Under the pieces are notes generated by a model. That model made no database searches. It saw only the letters and a program-made list of their open reading frames with translations, and was not told the origin of the DNA. Of a stretch of 64,000 nucleotides of DNA, positions 1 through 7,153 are shown piece by piece. Made by a program: the position numbers and the translations under genes. The stretch lies in the NCBI RefSeq assembly GCF_001188955.3, contig NZ_JPRF03000018.1, positions 62,001 to 126,000 of the forward strand, written 5' to 3'. Each line of letters starts with the position of its first letter. Position 1 is the stretch's first letter. The stretch comes from Kitasatospora aureofaciens. Its GTDB lineage: Bacteria > Actinomycetota > Actinomycetes > Streptomycetales > Streptomycetaceae.

Positions 1-1
1 C

Positions 2-736
2 CCGATGTGCGGCATCGGCACCACCCTCGTTGAGGCCGTGCATCTCGGCCGAAACGGCCTTGGCGTCGAACTCGAAGCCCGCTGGGCCGCCGTCGCCCGC
101 GGAAACCTCAACCAAGCCCGCGCCCAGGGTGCCGTCGGCCACGCCTGCGTCAAGACCGGCGACGCCCGTCGTACCCATGCCCTCCTCGGCCCCGACCAGT
201 ACGGCCGGGTGCAGCTCCTGCTCACCTCACCGCCCTACGGCGCCTCCCTGCACGGCCAGGTCGTCTCCAGCCGTGAGAGCGGCCAGCCCGGAATCGCCAA
301 GTTCGACGGCACCTACGGCGACAACCCCGCCAACCTCGCCCACGCCGCCACCGACGAGCTCCTGGAGGCCTTCACCACCATCCTCACCAGCTGCCTGCCG
401 CTGCTCGCCAACGGCGCGTACGTCGCCGTGACCGCCCGCCCCTGGCGCCACCACGGCGAACTCGTCGACCTGCCCGCCGCCGTCATCGCCGCCGGTCAAG
501 CCGCAGGCCTCAGCCCCGTCGAGCGCTGCGTCGCCCTCCTTGCCGGCGTCCGAGACGGACAGCTGGTGGCCCGTCCCTCTTTCTTCCAGCTCAAGAACAT
601 CCGCGCTGCCCGCGCGGCCGGCGTGCCGATGCACCTGATCGTCCACGAGGACGTCCTCGTCTTCCAGAAGCCCAAGCACCGTCCAGCCCCGGTCCGCCCG
701 GACTGGCCGGACGCGGCAGCCTGGCAGGCGTCGTGA
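2..736 (+). CDS. Site-specific DNA methyltransferase, 5' partial
   Basis: The frame is open from the window edge, so the true start lies to the left. The first visible residues carry the SAM-binding motif PMCGIGTTLVEA, followed by an acidic strand end (GVELEARW). About 70 residues on comes TSPPYG, the catalytic [ST]PP[YW] motif of amino-methyltransferases (N6-adenine or N4-cytosine). The order motif I then motif IV and the closing MHLIVHEDVLVFQKP strand resemble TRM11-like and phage/plasmid-borne DNA methylases. It probably methylates DNA in the cytoplasm and may protect the mobile element from host restriction. Its stop overlaps the GTG start of the HTH gene (GTGA), so the two are probably translationally coupled. 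Methylase, then excisionase, then integrase is a common order at the end of actinobacterial integrative elements. Specificity cannot be told from sequence; an RNA methylase is a less likely alternative. Confidence 0.8.
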   Translation, partial: PMCGIGTTLVEAVHLGRNGLGVELEARWAAVARGNLNQARAQGAVGHACVKTGDARRTHALLGPDQYGRVQLLLTSPPYGASLHGQVVSSRESGQPGIAKFDGTYGDNPANLAHAATDELLEAFTTILTSCLPLLANGAYVAVTARPWRHHGELVDLPAAVIAAGQAAGLSPVERCVALLAGVRDGQLVARPSFFQLKNIRAARAAGVPMHLIVHEDVLVFQKPKHRPAPVRPDWPDAAAWQAS

Positions 737-1227
737 CCCGCCGCCTGTTCCCGTCCGCACAGGATGCCTCCGACCGGTCATCTCCGTGCCCTGGGCAGCA
801 GTCCCAGCCGACCACTGACATCGGGACTGCCGGGCAGCCCAAGGACTACAACGCCTCGCAGGCCCCGGAAGCGGCAGAGCAGGGCAGCAGCCTCGCCGAA
901 CTTCTCGGTCTCCCGCCAGCCACCGCTGACACTGGCCATCCCGCACCCCGGGACCGGCAGCACCCCAGGCGTCGCAGGACACCTGGCAAGTCCGGCGACC
1001 TGTCCGACGCTGCCCGGCTTGACACCGTGCGCGCTGCAGGGGATCGCCTCCTGCATACTCCGGAGCAGGCCGCGGCCCTCCTCCAGGTCCCTGCCTCCTG
1101 GCTGCGAAAGAAGGCCGCCTCCGGAGCCGTCCCCTCAACCCGCGTCGGCCGACACCTCCGCTTCAGCCGCCAAGACCTTGACGACATCATCAGAGTCGGC
1201 GCGCGGTCCCCGAGTCCCAGGAAATGA
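733..1227 (+). CDS. Excisionase-like helix-turn-helix protein
   Basis: This 164-residue protein starts at a GTG that overlaps the upstream TGA. The N-terminal 100 residues are low-complexity and rich in Pro, Ser and Arg. The C-terminal 60 residues form an HTH_17/MerR-type DNA-binding domain: LLHTPEQAAALLQVPASWLR, a basic wing (VGRHLRFSRQDLDDII) and a short tail. That is the usual form of the Xis and helix-turn-helix proteins encoded directly before integrases in actinobacterial AICEs and prophages. The integrase starts 161 bp downstream. Its likely job is to bind arm sites and bias recombination toward excision, or to repress the element. The N-terminal extension is longer than in most Xis proteins, which are 60-80 residues, so the start could lie further downstream. 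Confidence 0.75.
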   Translation: MTRRLFPSAQDASDRSSPCPGQQSQPTTDIGTAGQPKDYNASQAPEAAEQGSSLAELLGLPPATADTGHPAPRDRQHPRRRRTPGKSGDLSDAARLDTVRAAGDRLLHTPEQAAALLQVPASWLRKKAASGAVPSTRVGRHLRFSRQDLDDIIRVGARSPSPRK

Positions 1228-1388
1228 CCACCTCGGACATGGCCTGACCAGCGCAGATCTGCTCACGGCGAACATCCGCCGACGGTCTTGCCCTCATCGC
1301 CGCCTCCGAGCGTCCATCGTCGTCGCCGGCCCGTGGAAACGCGGGCCGGCGGCAAACCCTGCCGACCCCGATCTGACAGGAGGCACCC

Positions 1389-2636
1389 GTGGCCTGGATC
1401 GAGAAGCACGGACGCGGCTGGCGCGTCCGCTACTGGAACAGCGACGGCACCGCAGCAACCGTCCCCGGCACCTTCCCCACTGAAGAAGAAGCCCGCGCCC
1501 ACGCCGCCACCCTGGGCGGGATCCCCGGCCCGCCGCCTGCGGTCTTCCTCGCCCCGCAGCCCCAGACCCCGCCACCTGCCATCCCGGCGGACACGCCTGC
1601 CGTCCAAGCACAGCCTGCACACCCGGCCGAGGCAGCCCCGACCACCGTTGCGCAGTGGATCGAGGAGTGGTGGGACACCATCGACATCGGCGACAACACC
1701 CTCGCCCAGTACCGCAGCATCACCAAGAACCACATCCTGCCCCGCTGGGGCGCGACACCGATCGCCGATATCACTGCGACCGAGGTCGCCAAGTGGACCA
1801 AGCAGCTCCGCGAGAACTACAAGCCGAGCACCGTCACCGCCATCCGCAAGCTCTTTTCCTTGATCATGGCGGACGCCGCCGACAACGGTCTGCGCGACGG
1901 CAATCCGGTCCGGCGCCACCGCGGCCGCGGGCACACACACCCCCGCACCGAGCGCGTCTGGGCCACCGAGCAGGAGGTCAACGAGATCGCCCGCCGCATC
2001 CTCACCCTCGCCGGACCCAACCAGGCCCTCCTCATCATCACCGCCGCGTACACAGGGATGCGCTGGGGAGAGCTTGCGGGGCTCCGGCGGGAGCGCTGCC
2101 ACACCGGGGCCCTCAACCCGCGGATCGTCATCGACCCCGAGGTGGGTGCCCTTCACGAGATCAACGGCCAGCTCTCGTACGGCCAGCCGAAGACCGCGAG
2201 AAGTGCCCGGACCGTCACGCTCCCGCCGTTCCTCGCGGCACTCCTCGCCGCCGAACTCATCCGCACCCGAGCCAAGCCCGTCTTCACCACCATTACCGGC
2301 AAGCACCTGCGCCGGTCTGGCTTCCAGCGCCGGCTGTGGGCCCCGGCCGTCAACGGCACCACCTTCCCCGACGGCACCATCTGGAAGCCGATCAAGCCCG
2401 GGCTCACCTTCCATGGCCTTCGTCACTCCCACAAGACCTGGATGATCGAGGACGGCATTCCCGATGTCGCCCAGGCCCGCCGACTCGGCCACCGCCTCCA
2501 GGACAGGATCGACGACGTCTACTCACACGTCGCTGCCAGTGTCGAGCAGCGCCTCCTCGGCGCCCTGGAAACGCGCTGGCAGCGCGCCCTGGACGGCGAT
2601 GCCAGCACCGAGAGCACTCCGGAGGACGGCGAGTGA
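1389..2636 (+). CDS. int: Tyrosine-type site-specific integrase
   Basis: This 415-residue phage-type recombinase begins at a GTG with a strong AGGAGG site 6 bp upstream. The N-terminus (IEKHGRGWRVRYWNSDGT) is an arm-binding domain, followed by a Pro/Ala-rich linker (about residues 45-85). The SAM-like core-binding domain (QWIEEWWDTI to about 165) precedes the catalytic domain. Catalytic residues are visible: Arg in YTGMRWGELAGL near 225, the HGLRHS box (H342, R345), a His in RRLGHR, and the nucleophile Tyr in DVYSHV near 378. It should integrate and excise the element that carries the preceding methylase and HTH gene. No tRNA-like sequence lies between its stop and the next gene, so its att site is not obvious here. 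Actinobacterial origin is clear; the target site is unknown. Confidence 0.93.
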   Translation: MAWIEKHGRGWRVRYWNSDGTAATVPGTFPTEEEARAHAATLGGIPGPPPAVFLAPQPQTPPPAIPADTPAVQAQPAHPAEAAPTTVAQWIEEWWDTIDIGDNTLAQYRSITKNHILPRWGATPIADITATEVAKWTKQLRENYKPSTVTAIRKLFSLIMADAADNGLRDGNPVRRHRGRGHTHPRTERVWATEQEVNEIARRILTLAGPNQALLIITAAYTGMRWGELAGLRRERCHTGALNPRIVIDPEVGALHEINGQLSYGQPKTARSARTVTLPPFLAALLAAELIRTRAKPVFTTITGKHLRRSGFQRRLWAPAVNGTTFPDGTIWKPIKPGLTFHGLRHSHKTWMIEDGIPDVAQARRLGHRLQDRIDDVYSHVAASVEQRLLGALETRWQRALDGDASTESTPEDGE

Positions 2637-2990
2637 CCCCCGCAGTTGTTGCCGCTGCACGCTTCCGATCCGGGAGCCACTCACGGCAGATGTGGCAGAT
2701 GGGGCGCCGCGCGTGTCCCGCTGCGCGGCTCCGCGTTGTACAGGGGCGGACAGCCACCATGAGTCGGCCCCATCCGGCCGGAATGTCCGAGTCCGCAATT
2801 AGACTGGCCCCTTCATGTAGCCCGACCGCACACGGCACTCCGCCGGCCAGGCATTGGACCAGCAGGGGCTGTAGTGGCAAGGTCGTACCCCGAAGGGAGG
2901 TCGCTAACTTGTTCGATAGTGTGTTCGCACTCTGCTCGTCAGTGGGCGCCCTCCGCTACGCAGGCTCGGCGCGCGCTGTACGGAGGAAGA
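2637..2990 (+). other. Intergenic stretch between integrase and methyltransferase
   Basis: There is no convincing gene in these 354 bp. No T-arm-like GGTTCRAATCC sequence is present that would mark a tRNA attachment site for the integrase. The last 10 bases contain the GGAGGA ribosome binding site of the downstream methyltransferase. A promoter for that gene is expected here, but I could not assign a -35/-10 pair with confidence. Confidence 0.5.
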
Positions 2991-4268
2991 ATGTCTGCCC
3001 TTGAGGTTGTCGAGATCTGCGCAGGAGCGGGCGGGCAGGCCTTCGGCCTCGAACAGGCAGGATTCGAGCACCGGCTCGCCGTCGAGCTTGATCCGAACGC
3101 ATGCGACACGCTCAGGCTCAACCGCCCGGACTGGCAGGTCGCGGAGGGCGACGTCGCGGACGAGTCGGTCTGGAACCCTGACGACCACAAGGGAGTCGAC
3201 CTGCTTGCGGGAGGTGTGCCCTGCCCGCCGTTCACCATCGCGGGGAAGCAGCTCGGTGCCACTGACGAGCGTGACCTGTTCGCCTGGGCAGTTCAGCTGG
3301 CAGGCCGCATGAAGCCCAAGGCCCTCATGCTGGAGAACGTGCGAGGCCTCAGTGCCAACCGCTTCTCGGCCTACCGGCAGCATGTTCTTGATACGCTCCG
3401 TGATTTCGGCTACGTGGGCGAATGGCGGCTGCTCCAGGCCTCCGACTTCGGAGTGCCGCAGCTTCGTCCGAGGTTCGTTCTGGTCGCGCTCCGGGATGAG
3501 TTCGCCGACTACTTCCACTGGCCCGAGCCCCACGAAGAACCTGCGCCTACGGTCGGCGAGACGCTGAAGGACCTCATGGCGGCCAACGGCTGGCCAGAGG
3601 TCGAGGCATGGGTTGCCAGGGCCAACGACATCGCCCCCACGATCGTCGGTGGCTCGAAGAAGCACGGCGGGGCTGACCTCGGCCCGTCGCGGGCTAAGGC
3701 AGCCTGGGAGGCCATGGGGGTCGACGCCTGGGGCATCGCCAACGAGGCGCCGGGGCCGGACTTCAAGCCGGCAGTGAGCAAGAAGGGCGAAGTCCGGGGT
3801 GGCCCGAAGCTGACGAGCGAGATGGCGGCGCGGATCCAGGGCTTCAGCGACGACTGGAAGTTCGCGGGCGGAAAGACCACCGGTTACCGTCAGATCGGCA
3901 ACGCCTTCCCGCCGCCTGTCGCCAAGGCTGTCGGGCTCTCCATCGCCCGGGCCCTTCGGCAGGAGGGAACCCCTCGTGAGCGGGTCGAGACCACCCACGA
4001 TCCGGTGTACCGACTCCTGCGCGGCAAGAGCGAAGCCCTCACCGCAGCGCAGATCGTCACTGAACTCAGCAAGATCGACGTCGTCATGGGCATGCACGAT
4101 GTAGAGCGCCGCCTCTCCCACCTCGGCCGCGACTTCCACATCGAGGAGACCGAGGCCGGTCAGGACGGCGCCATGGCGTACCTGCTCCGCGACTTCAAGG
4201 CGTTCGTCGGACAAGAGGGCCATGAGCGGCACGAGCGGTTCAAGGCCAACAAGGCCAAGATCAGCTGA
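2991..4268 (+). CDS. DNA cytosine-5 methyltransferase (lone)
   Basis: This 425-residue C5-methyltransferase starts at an ATG 3 bp after GGAGGAAG. Motif I is EICAGAGGQAFGLEQAGF at the N-terminus. Motif IV is GGVPCPPFT with the catalytic Cys, motif VI is the ENV in MLENVRGL, motif VIII is VPQLRPRF, and motif X is QIGNAFPPPVAKAVG. It transfers a methyl group from SAM to C5 of cytosine in a specific site. A C-terminal extension of about 110 residues follows motif X, with a helical region (LTAAQIVTELSKIDVVMG) that could be a winged helix. It runs opposite to the NaeI-like cassette and is separated from it by a terminator hairpin, so it is probably not that enzyme's partner. It could be a solitary methylase or the methylase of the Druantia-like system 6 kb away. 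Specificity is unknown. Confidence 0.93.
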   Translation: MSALEVVEICAGAGGQAFGLEQAGFEHRLAVELDPNACDTLRLNRPDWQVAEGDVADESVWNPDDHKGVDLLAGGVPCPPFTIAGKQLGATDERDLFAWAVQLAGRMKPKALMLENVRGLSANRFSAYRQHVLDTLRDFGYVGEWRLLQASDFGVPQLRPRFVLVALRDEFADYFHWPEPHEEPAPTVGETLKDLMAANGWPEVEAWVARANDIAPTIVGGSKKHGGADLGPSRAKAAWEAMGVDAWGIANEAPGPDFKPAVSKKGEVRGGPKLTSEMAARIQGFSDDWKFAGGKTTGYRQIGNAFPPPVAKAVGLSIARALRQEGTPRERVETTHDPVYRLLRGKSEALTAAQIVTELSKIDVVMGMHDVERRLSHLGRDFHIEETEAGQDGAMAYLLRDFKAFVGQEGHERHERFKANKAKIS

Positions 4269-4284
4269 GCCCGATCGGCTGCCA

Positions 4285-4312
4285 CCGCCCGCGGGCATCA
4301 GCCCGCGGGCGG
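4285..4312. terminator. Hairpin between convergent methyltransferase and vsr
   Basis: A perfect 12-bp inverted repeat (CCGCCCGCGGGC / GCCCGCGGGCGG) with an ATCA loop sits 16 bp after the methyltransferase stop and 48 bp beyond the end of vsr on the other strand. No U-tract follows, which is normal for actinobacterial terminators. It probably ends transcription from both sides. Confidence 0.7.
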
Positions 4313-4359
4313 TTCTCGGCGCAGAGGGCTCTCGTTTGCTGACTGCCGCCCGACAGCGC

Positions 4360-4821
4360 TCACGTTCTCCGTGTAGCCTCCGCGCGGCGCTGGCGGACAG
4401 CGTCGACGACCAGAGCTGCGCACTCGGCTGGCGGCTCGTGCTCCCAGAAACGGAGCACGAGCCAGCCAGCCTCGGCCAGCTTCGTGTCGGTGTCACGGTC
4501 CCGGCGGACGTTCCGGTCGATCTTCTCGTTCCAGTAGCTCGGGTTGGTCTTCGGCCGCACGAAATGCTCGGGGCATGCGTGCCAGAAGCACCCGTCGACG
4601 AATACAGCCACCCGGGTGGGACGGAACAGGAGATCAGCCGTTCGCCGCATGCCAGGTAGCGGCTTTGCTCCCACCCGGTACCGAAGTCCCGCCGCGTGGA
4701 CCAGGGAACGCAGCGCGAGCTCGGGGGAGGTGTCCCGGCTCCGGATCGCCTGCATGTTGCGACGCCTGCCAGCCGACGAGGCCCACGACCCTTCCGGCGC
4801 AACCCATGTGGCAGCGTCCAT
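4360..4821 (-). CDS. vsr: Very short patch repair endonuclease (Vsr)
   Basis: This is a 153-residue Vsr-family mismatch nuclease. Vsr nicks 5' of the T in T:G mismatches left when 5-methylcytosine deaminates, so it limits the mutation cost of a cytosine-5 methylase. The family core is present: MQAIRSRDTSPELALRSLVH, then LPGMRRTADLLF with the metal-binding Asp, VFVDGCFWHACPEHF with the active-site His, and WLVLRFWEHE. The ATG at 4821 lies 2 bp after the stop of the NaeI-like gene, so the two are co-translated. A longer frame extends upstream to 4908, but it overlaps the end of that gene and adds only low-complexity residues, so I rejected it. Vsr genes commonly travel with C5-methylase restriction systems, which fits this operon. 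Confidence 0.93.
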   Translation of the reverse strand: MDAATWVAPEGSWASSAGRRRNMQAIRSRDTSPELALRSLVHAAGLRYRVGAKPLPGMRRTADLLFRPTRVAVFVDGCFWHACPEHFVRPKTNPSYWNEKIDRNVRRDRDTDTKLAEAGWLVLRFWEHEPPAECAALVVDAVRQRRAEATRRT

Positions 4822-4823
4822 GC

Positions 4824-5774
4824 CTACCGTTCCGGCAGCAGCGGTGCCTCGACGGCGGGGTCGTTTTCCCGTGCCACCACCCACTTGATGCCCTCCAGTT
4901 CCACCCACTGTGCATCCACATGCTCTGGAGTCCAGGGTGCCAGGCGGACGCTCACGGATTCACCGACACCTGGCACCGGCAACCCCAGGGCCCTGGCTAC
5001 CGCCTGGTGGTTCTTGTACTGGCCAAGGATGACGATTCCCTCAGGGCGAAGGGCCTCGCGGGACCCTCTGTTGTACCGGACACGCTTCATGAAGTCGTCC
5101 TGCTGTGCCACTGTGGCGACCACACCGCGCGAAACGATACGGCCTTGGGTACGCCGAAACAGCTCGTGTACCCGCTGGGTGCCGTACCGCGACGCGAAGA
5201 TCGCGGCGATGTCCTCCTCGGGCAAGCGCAACAGGATGTTCTCGGGGAGCGGCGCGTCCTCGAAGAGCCAGTGCACCGCGGTCTTGCGGGCAGCGGAGGT
5301 CAGAGACCGCTTGCCGTCCCGGTTCCCGTCCTTCTTCGTAAGCACCTCGTCGGTGACCCGGAACAGCCCCGCCGACCAGAGCCCAGCGTTGTCGTTGGCC
5401 CACACCCCGAGGCATAGATGCCCCATCGCCTCGGGCGGGATCATCCAGCGGCCCAGGTCCTGGGAGTACTTGCAGTCCACGTCGATGCCGTCGATCGAGT
5501 AGTCCATCTTGTCGCCGTCAGCGAATTCGAAGGCGCGCTGGAGGTTGATCTCTACGAGGGTGCCGGCGTGTGTCTTCTCGGTCTTGTGGAGATCCTCCCA
5601 GCGGAACCTGCCCGTGTGCTGGCCGTCGAGGAGCATGTCGAAGGTGCGGCGCAGTGACGCGGCGAAGATCTCGCCTTGCGGGTCAGCCGCCAGTATTGCG
5701 GCGCGGACGCGGACCAGCTCCGCATCAAGGGGCAGGGCAGGGGAGACAGCGAACAAGGCGTCGGCTGGCGTCAT
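4824..5774 (-). CDS. NaeI-like type II restriction endonuclease
   Basis: This 316-residue protein matches NaeI in length (317) and closely in sequence. NaeI is a type IIE enzyme that cuts GCCGGC after binding a second copy of the site. The stretch LHKTEKTHAGTLVEINL holds the catalytic Glu (E75, NaeI E70). D91 in MDYSIDGIDVDCK corresponds to D86, and D100/K102 in VDCK correspond to D95/K97. The C-terminal Topo/CAP-like domain follows (VATVAQQDDFMKRVRYN, LRPEGIVILG). In NaeI, changing Leu43 to Lys turns the enzyme into a topoisomerase; the aligned residue here is Leu (L48), so this should be a nuclease. It lies 84 bp after the methyltransferase at 5859-7076 and just before vsr on the same strand, an M-R-vsr operon. 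GCCGGC specificity is inferred from the homology. Confidence 0.92.
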   Translation of the reverse strand: MTPADALFAVSPALPLDAELVRVRAAILAADPQGEIFAASLRRTFDMLLDGQHTGRFRWEDLHKTEKTHAGTLVEINLQRAFEFADGDKMDYSIDGIDVDCKYSQDLGRWMIPPEAMGHLCLGVWANDNAGLWSAGLFRVTDEVLTKKDGNRDGKRSLTSAARKTAVHWLFEDAPLPENILLRLPEEDIAAIFASRYGTQRVHELFRRTQGRIVSRGVVATVAQQDDFMKRVRYNRGSREALRPEGIVILGQYKNHQAVARALGLPVPGVGESVSVRLAPWTPEHVDAQWVELEGIKWVVARENDPAVEAPLLPER

Positions 5775-5858
5775 ATCAACTCACTTTCCGTCTGGATGCA
5801 AGGCCAGGGCGGCTGAGCGGTCTCGCGCCCTATGGGAGCCCTGTTCCTAAAAAGCTAG

Positions 5859-7076
5859 CTACCGGAGTTGCAGGTGATTGTGAATGGATTCAGCGATCGC
5901 TGAACCCAGTCCTACCGGAACCGCGTTACCGATCTGGCGAGCGATTTCGAGCTTGGTTCCGTACCACTGGTAGTCCTCGGGGAATCCCTGGATCAGCGCG
6001 GCCTCGTAGTGGGTGATTGGCCGGTTTTCGAACGGATGGAGGTAGCGCCCTTTCTCAGGTTTGAAGAATTCTGTCCTGATGGTTACGGAGGGCCGGTCGA
6101 TGCGAAGCCGTCCCATGACGTCGGCTGATCCGCTGTTGTGGTTATCCCAAGAGGCCGTGGAGAGCGCGAGCTCACGCCCATCGATGAGGGCCGTCTTTCC
6201 GCGGAGGTCGTAGCGGTTTCCCCCCGGAGGGATGGCTGCGTACCTGGCGAGTGAGAGCGGCTTGGGGTTCCTGCCGACGTGGAGATCGGCGGTCCGGTAG
6301 GCGCCGGGCACCACGATGCCTGGTAGCACTTCTGCCTGGCGGGACGGCAGCTCGGTGCCTTGTATCTTCTTGCGCGAGGACCGGTGAAATACGCTCTCGA
6401 CCGTCTCCCACGGCTTCAGCCCGGCACCGGTCGAGGTGCTGAACAGCGCTGGATCAGCCCGCTTGCCGAGAAGCCTCCGGCTCTTGGTGTGTGAGGGACG
6501 CGGGAGATCGACCAGTGTAAGGTCTTTGTGCGTGCCGATGACTATGGTGCGGCGCCGCGACTGAGGGACCCCGTAGTCCGCTGAATTTAGAACACCGAAA
6601 GCCAGTGAATATTCGCCCAGTGGCTGTCCTCGCTCGGTGGCTGCCAGAAACTCTTCGAACTCGTCAGACTTAATGAAGCGGTCCACATTTTCCAGCACAA
6701 AGACTTTTGGCTTAATGGTAGTGACGAACCGGAGGTAGTCCTCCCATAGGCGATTCCGCGGGTCCCCAGCGTGGCCGGACCCGAGCTGGGAGAACCCTTG
6801 GCAGGGCGGTCCCCCAACCACGACATCTACAGCTCCGGAAAGCGGCCAGGCATCGAACCCTTCGATATCGCCGACGTGCACATGCGCGGAGCTGAAGTTG
6901 GCTGCGTACGTGCTAGCAGCAGCGCGGTCGAATTCTACCGCCGCAACCGGAATGAACTCTGCTGCGCCAGGATTTCCCCGGGAGAACGAGCGGAACCCTG
7001 CTGCGAAGCCTCCGCCTCCGGAGAACAGATCTAGGATGCGGATCTGGTCGCGCGATGAGCTGTGGAATCCTGGCAT
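5859..7076 (-). CDS. DNA cytosine-5 methyltransferase, NaeI-type partner
   Basis: This 405-residue C5-methyltransferase is most likely the protective methylase of the NaeI-like enzyme. Motif I is ILDLFSGGGGFAAGF near residue 13, and motif IV is GGPPCQGFSQLG with the catalytic Cys. Motif VI is VFVLENVDRF, motif VIII is YGVPQSRRR, and motif X is QIGNAVPVGLGSAIAES at the end. The target recognition region lies between motifs VIII and X (about 215-350). The first start is an ATG. Base composition over roughly 6,500-7,100 is visibly more AT-rich than the flanks, a sign of acquisition from elsewhere. It sits between the AspBHI-type nuclease (78 bp upstream) and the NaeI-like gene on the same strand. 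Pairing with NaeI rests on adjacency, not on recognised specificity. Confidence 0.92.
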   Translation of the reverse strand: MPGFHSSSRDQIRILDLFSGGGGFAAGFRSFSRGNPGAAEFIPVAAVEFDRAAASTYAANFSSAHVHVGDIEGFDAWPLSGAVDVVVGGPPCQGFSQLGSGHAGDPRNRLWEDYLRFVTTIKPKVFVLENVDRFIKSDEFEEFLAATERGQPLGEYSLAFGVLNSADYGVPQSRRRTIVIGTHKDLTLVDLPRPSHTKSRRLLGKRADPALFSTSTGAGLKPWETVESVFHRSSRKKIQGTELPSRQAEVLPGIVVPGAYRTADLHVGRNPKPLSLARYAAIPPGGNRYDLRGKTALIDGRELALSTASWDNHNSGSADVMGRLRIDRPSVTIRTEFFKPEKGRYLHPFENRPITHYEAALIQGFPEDYQWYGTKLEIARQIGNAVPVGLGSAIAESIHNHLQLR

Positions 7077-7153
7077 TACGTATGAACACCTGCCGAATTG
7101 CGATTAGAGAGGGATGGTGCATGACCCCGGTCCCGGTCGACCGGGAAGGATGG

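Noticed and set aside
2904..4802. 632-codon minus-strand frame
   Set aside because: Antisense to the cytosine methyltransferase and carrying the vsr region in the wrong frame; no domains.
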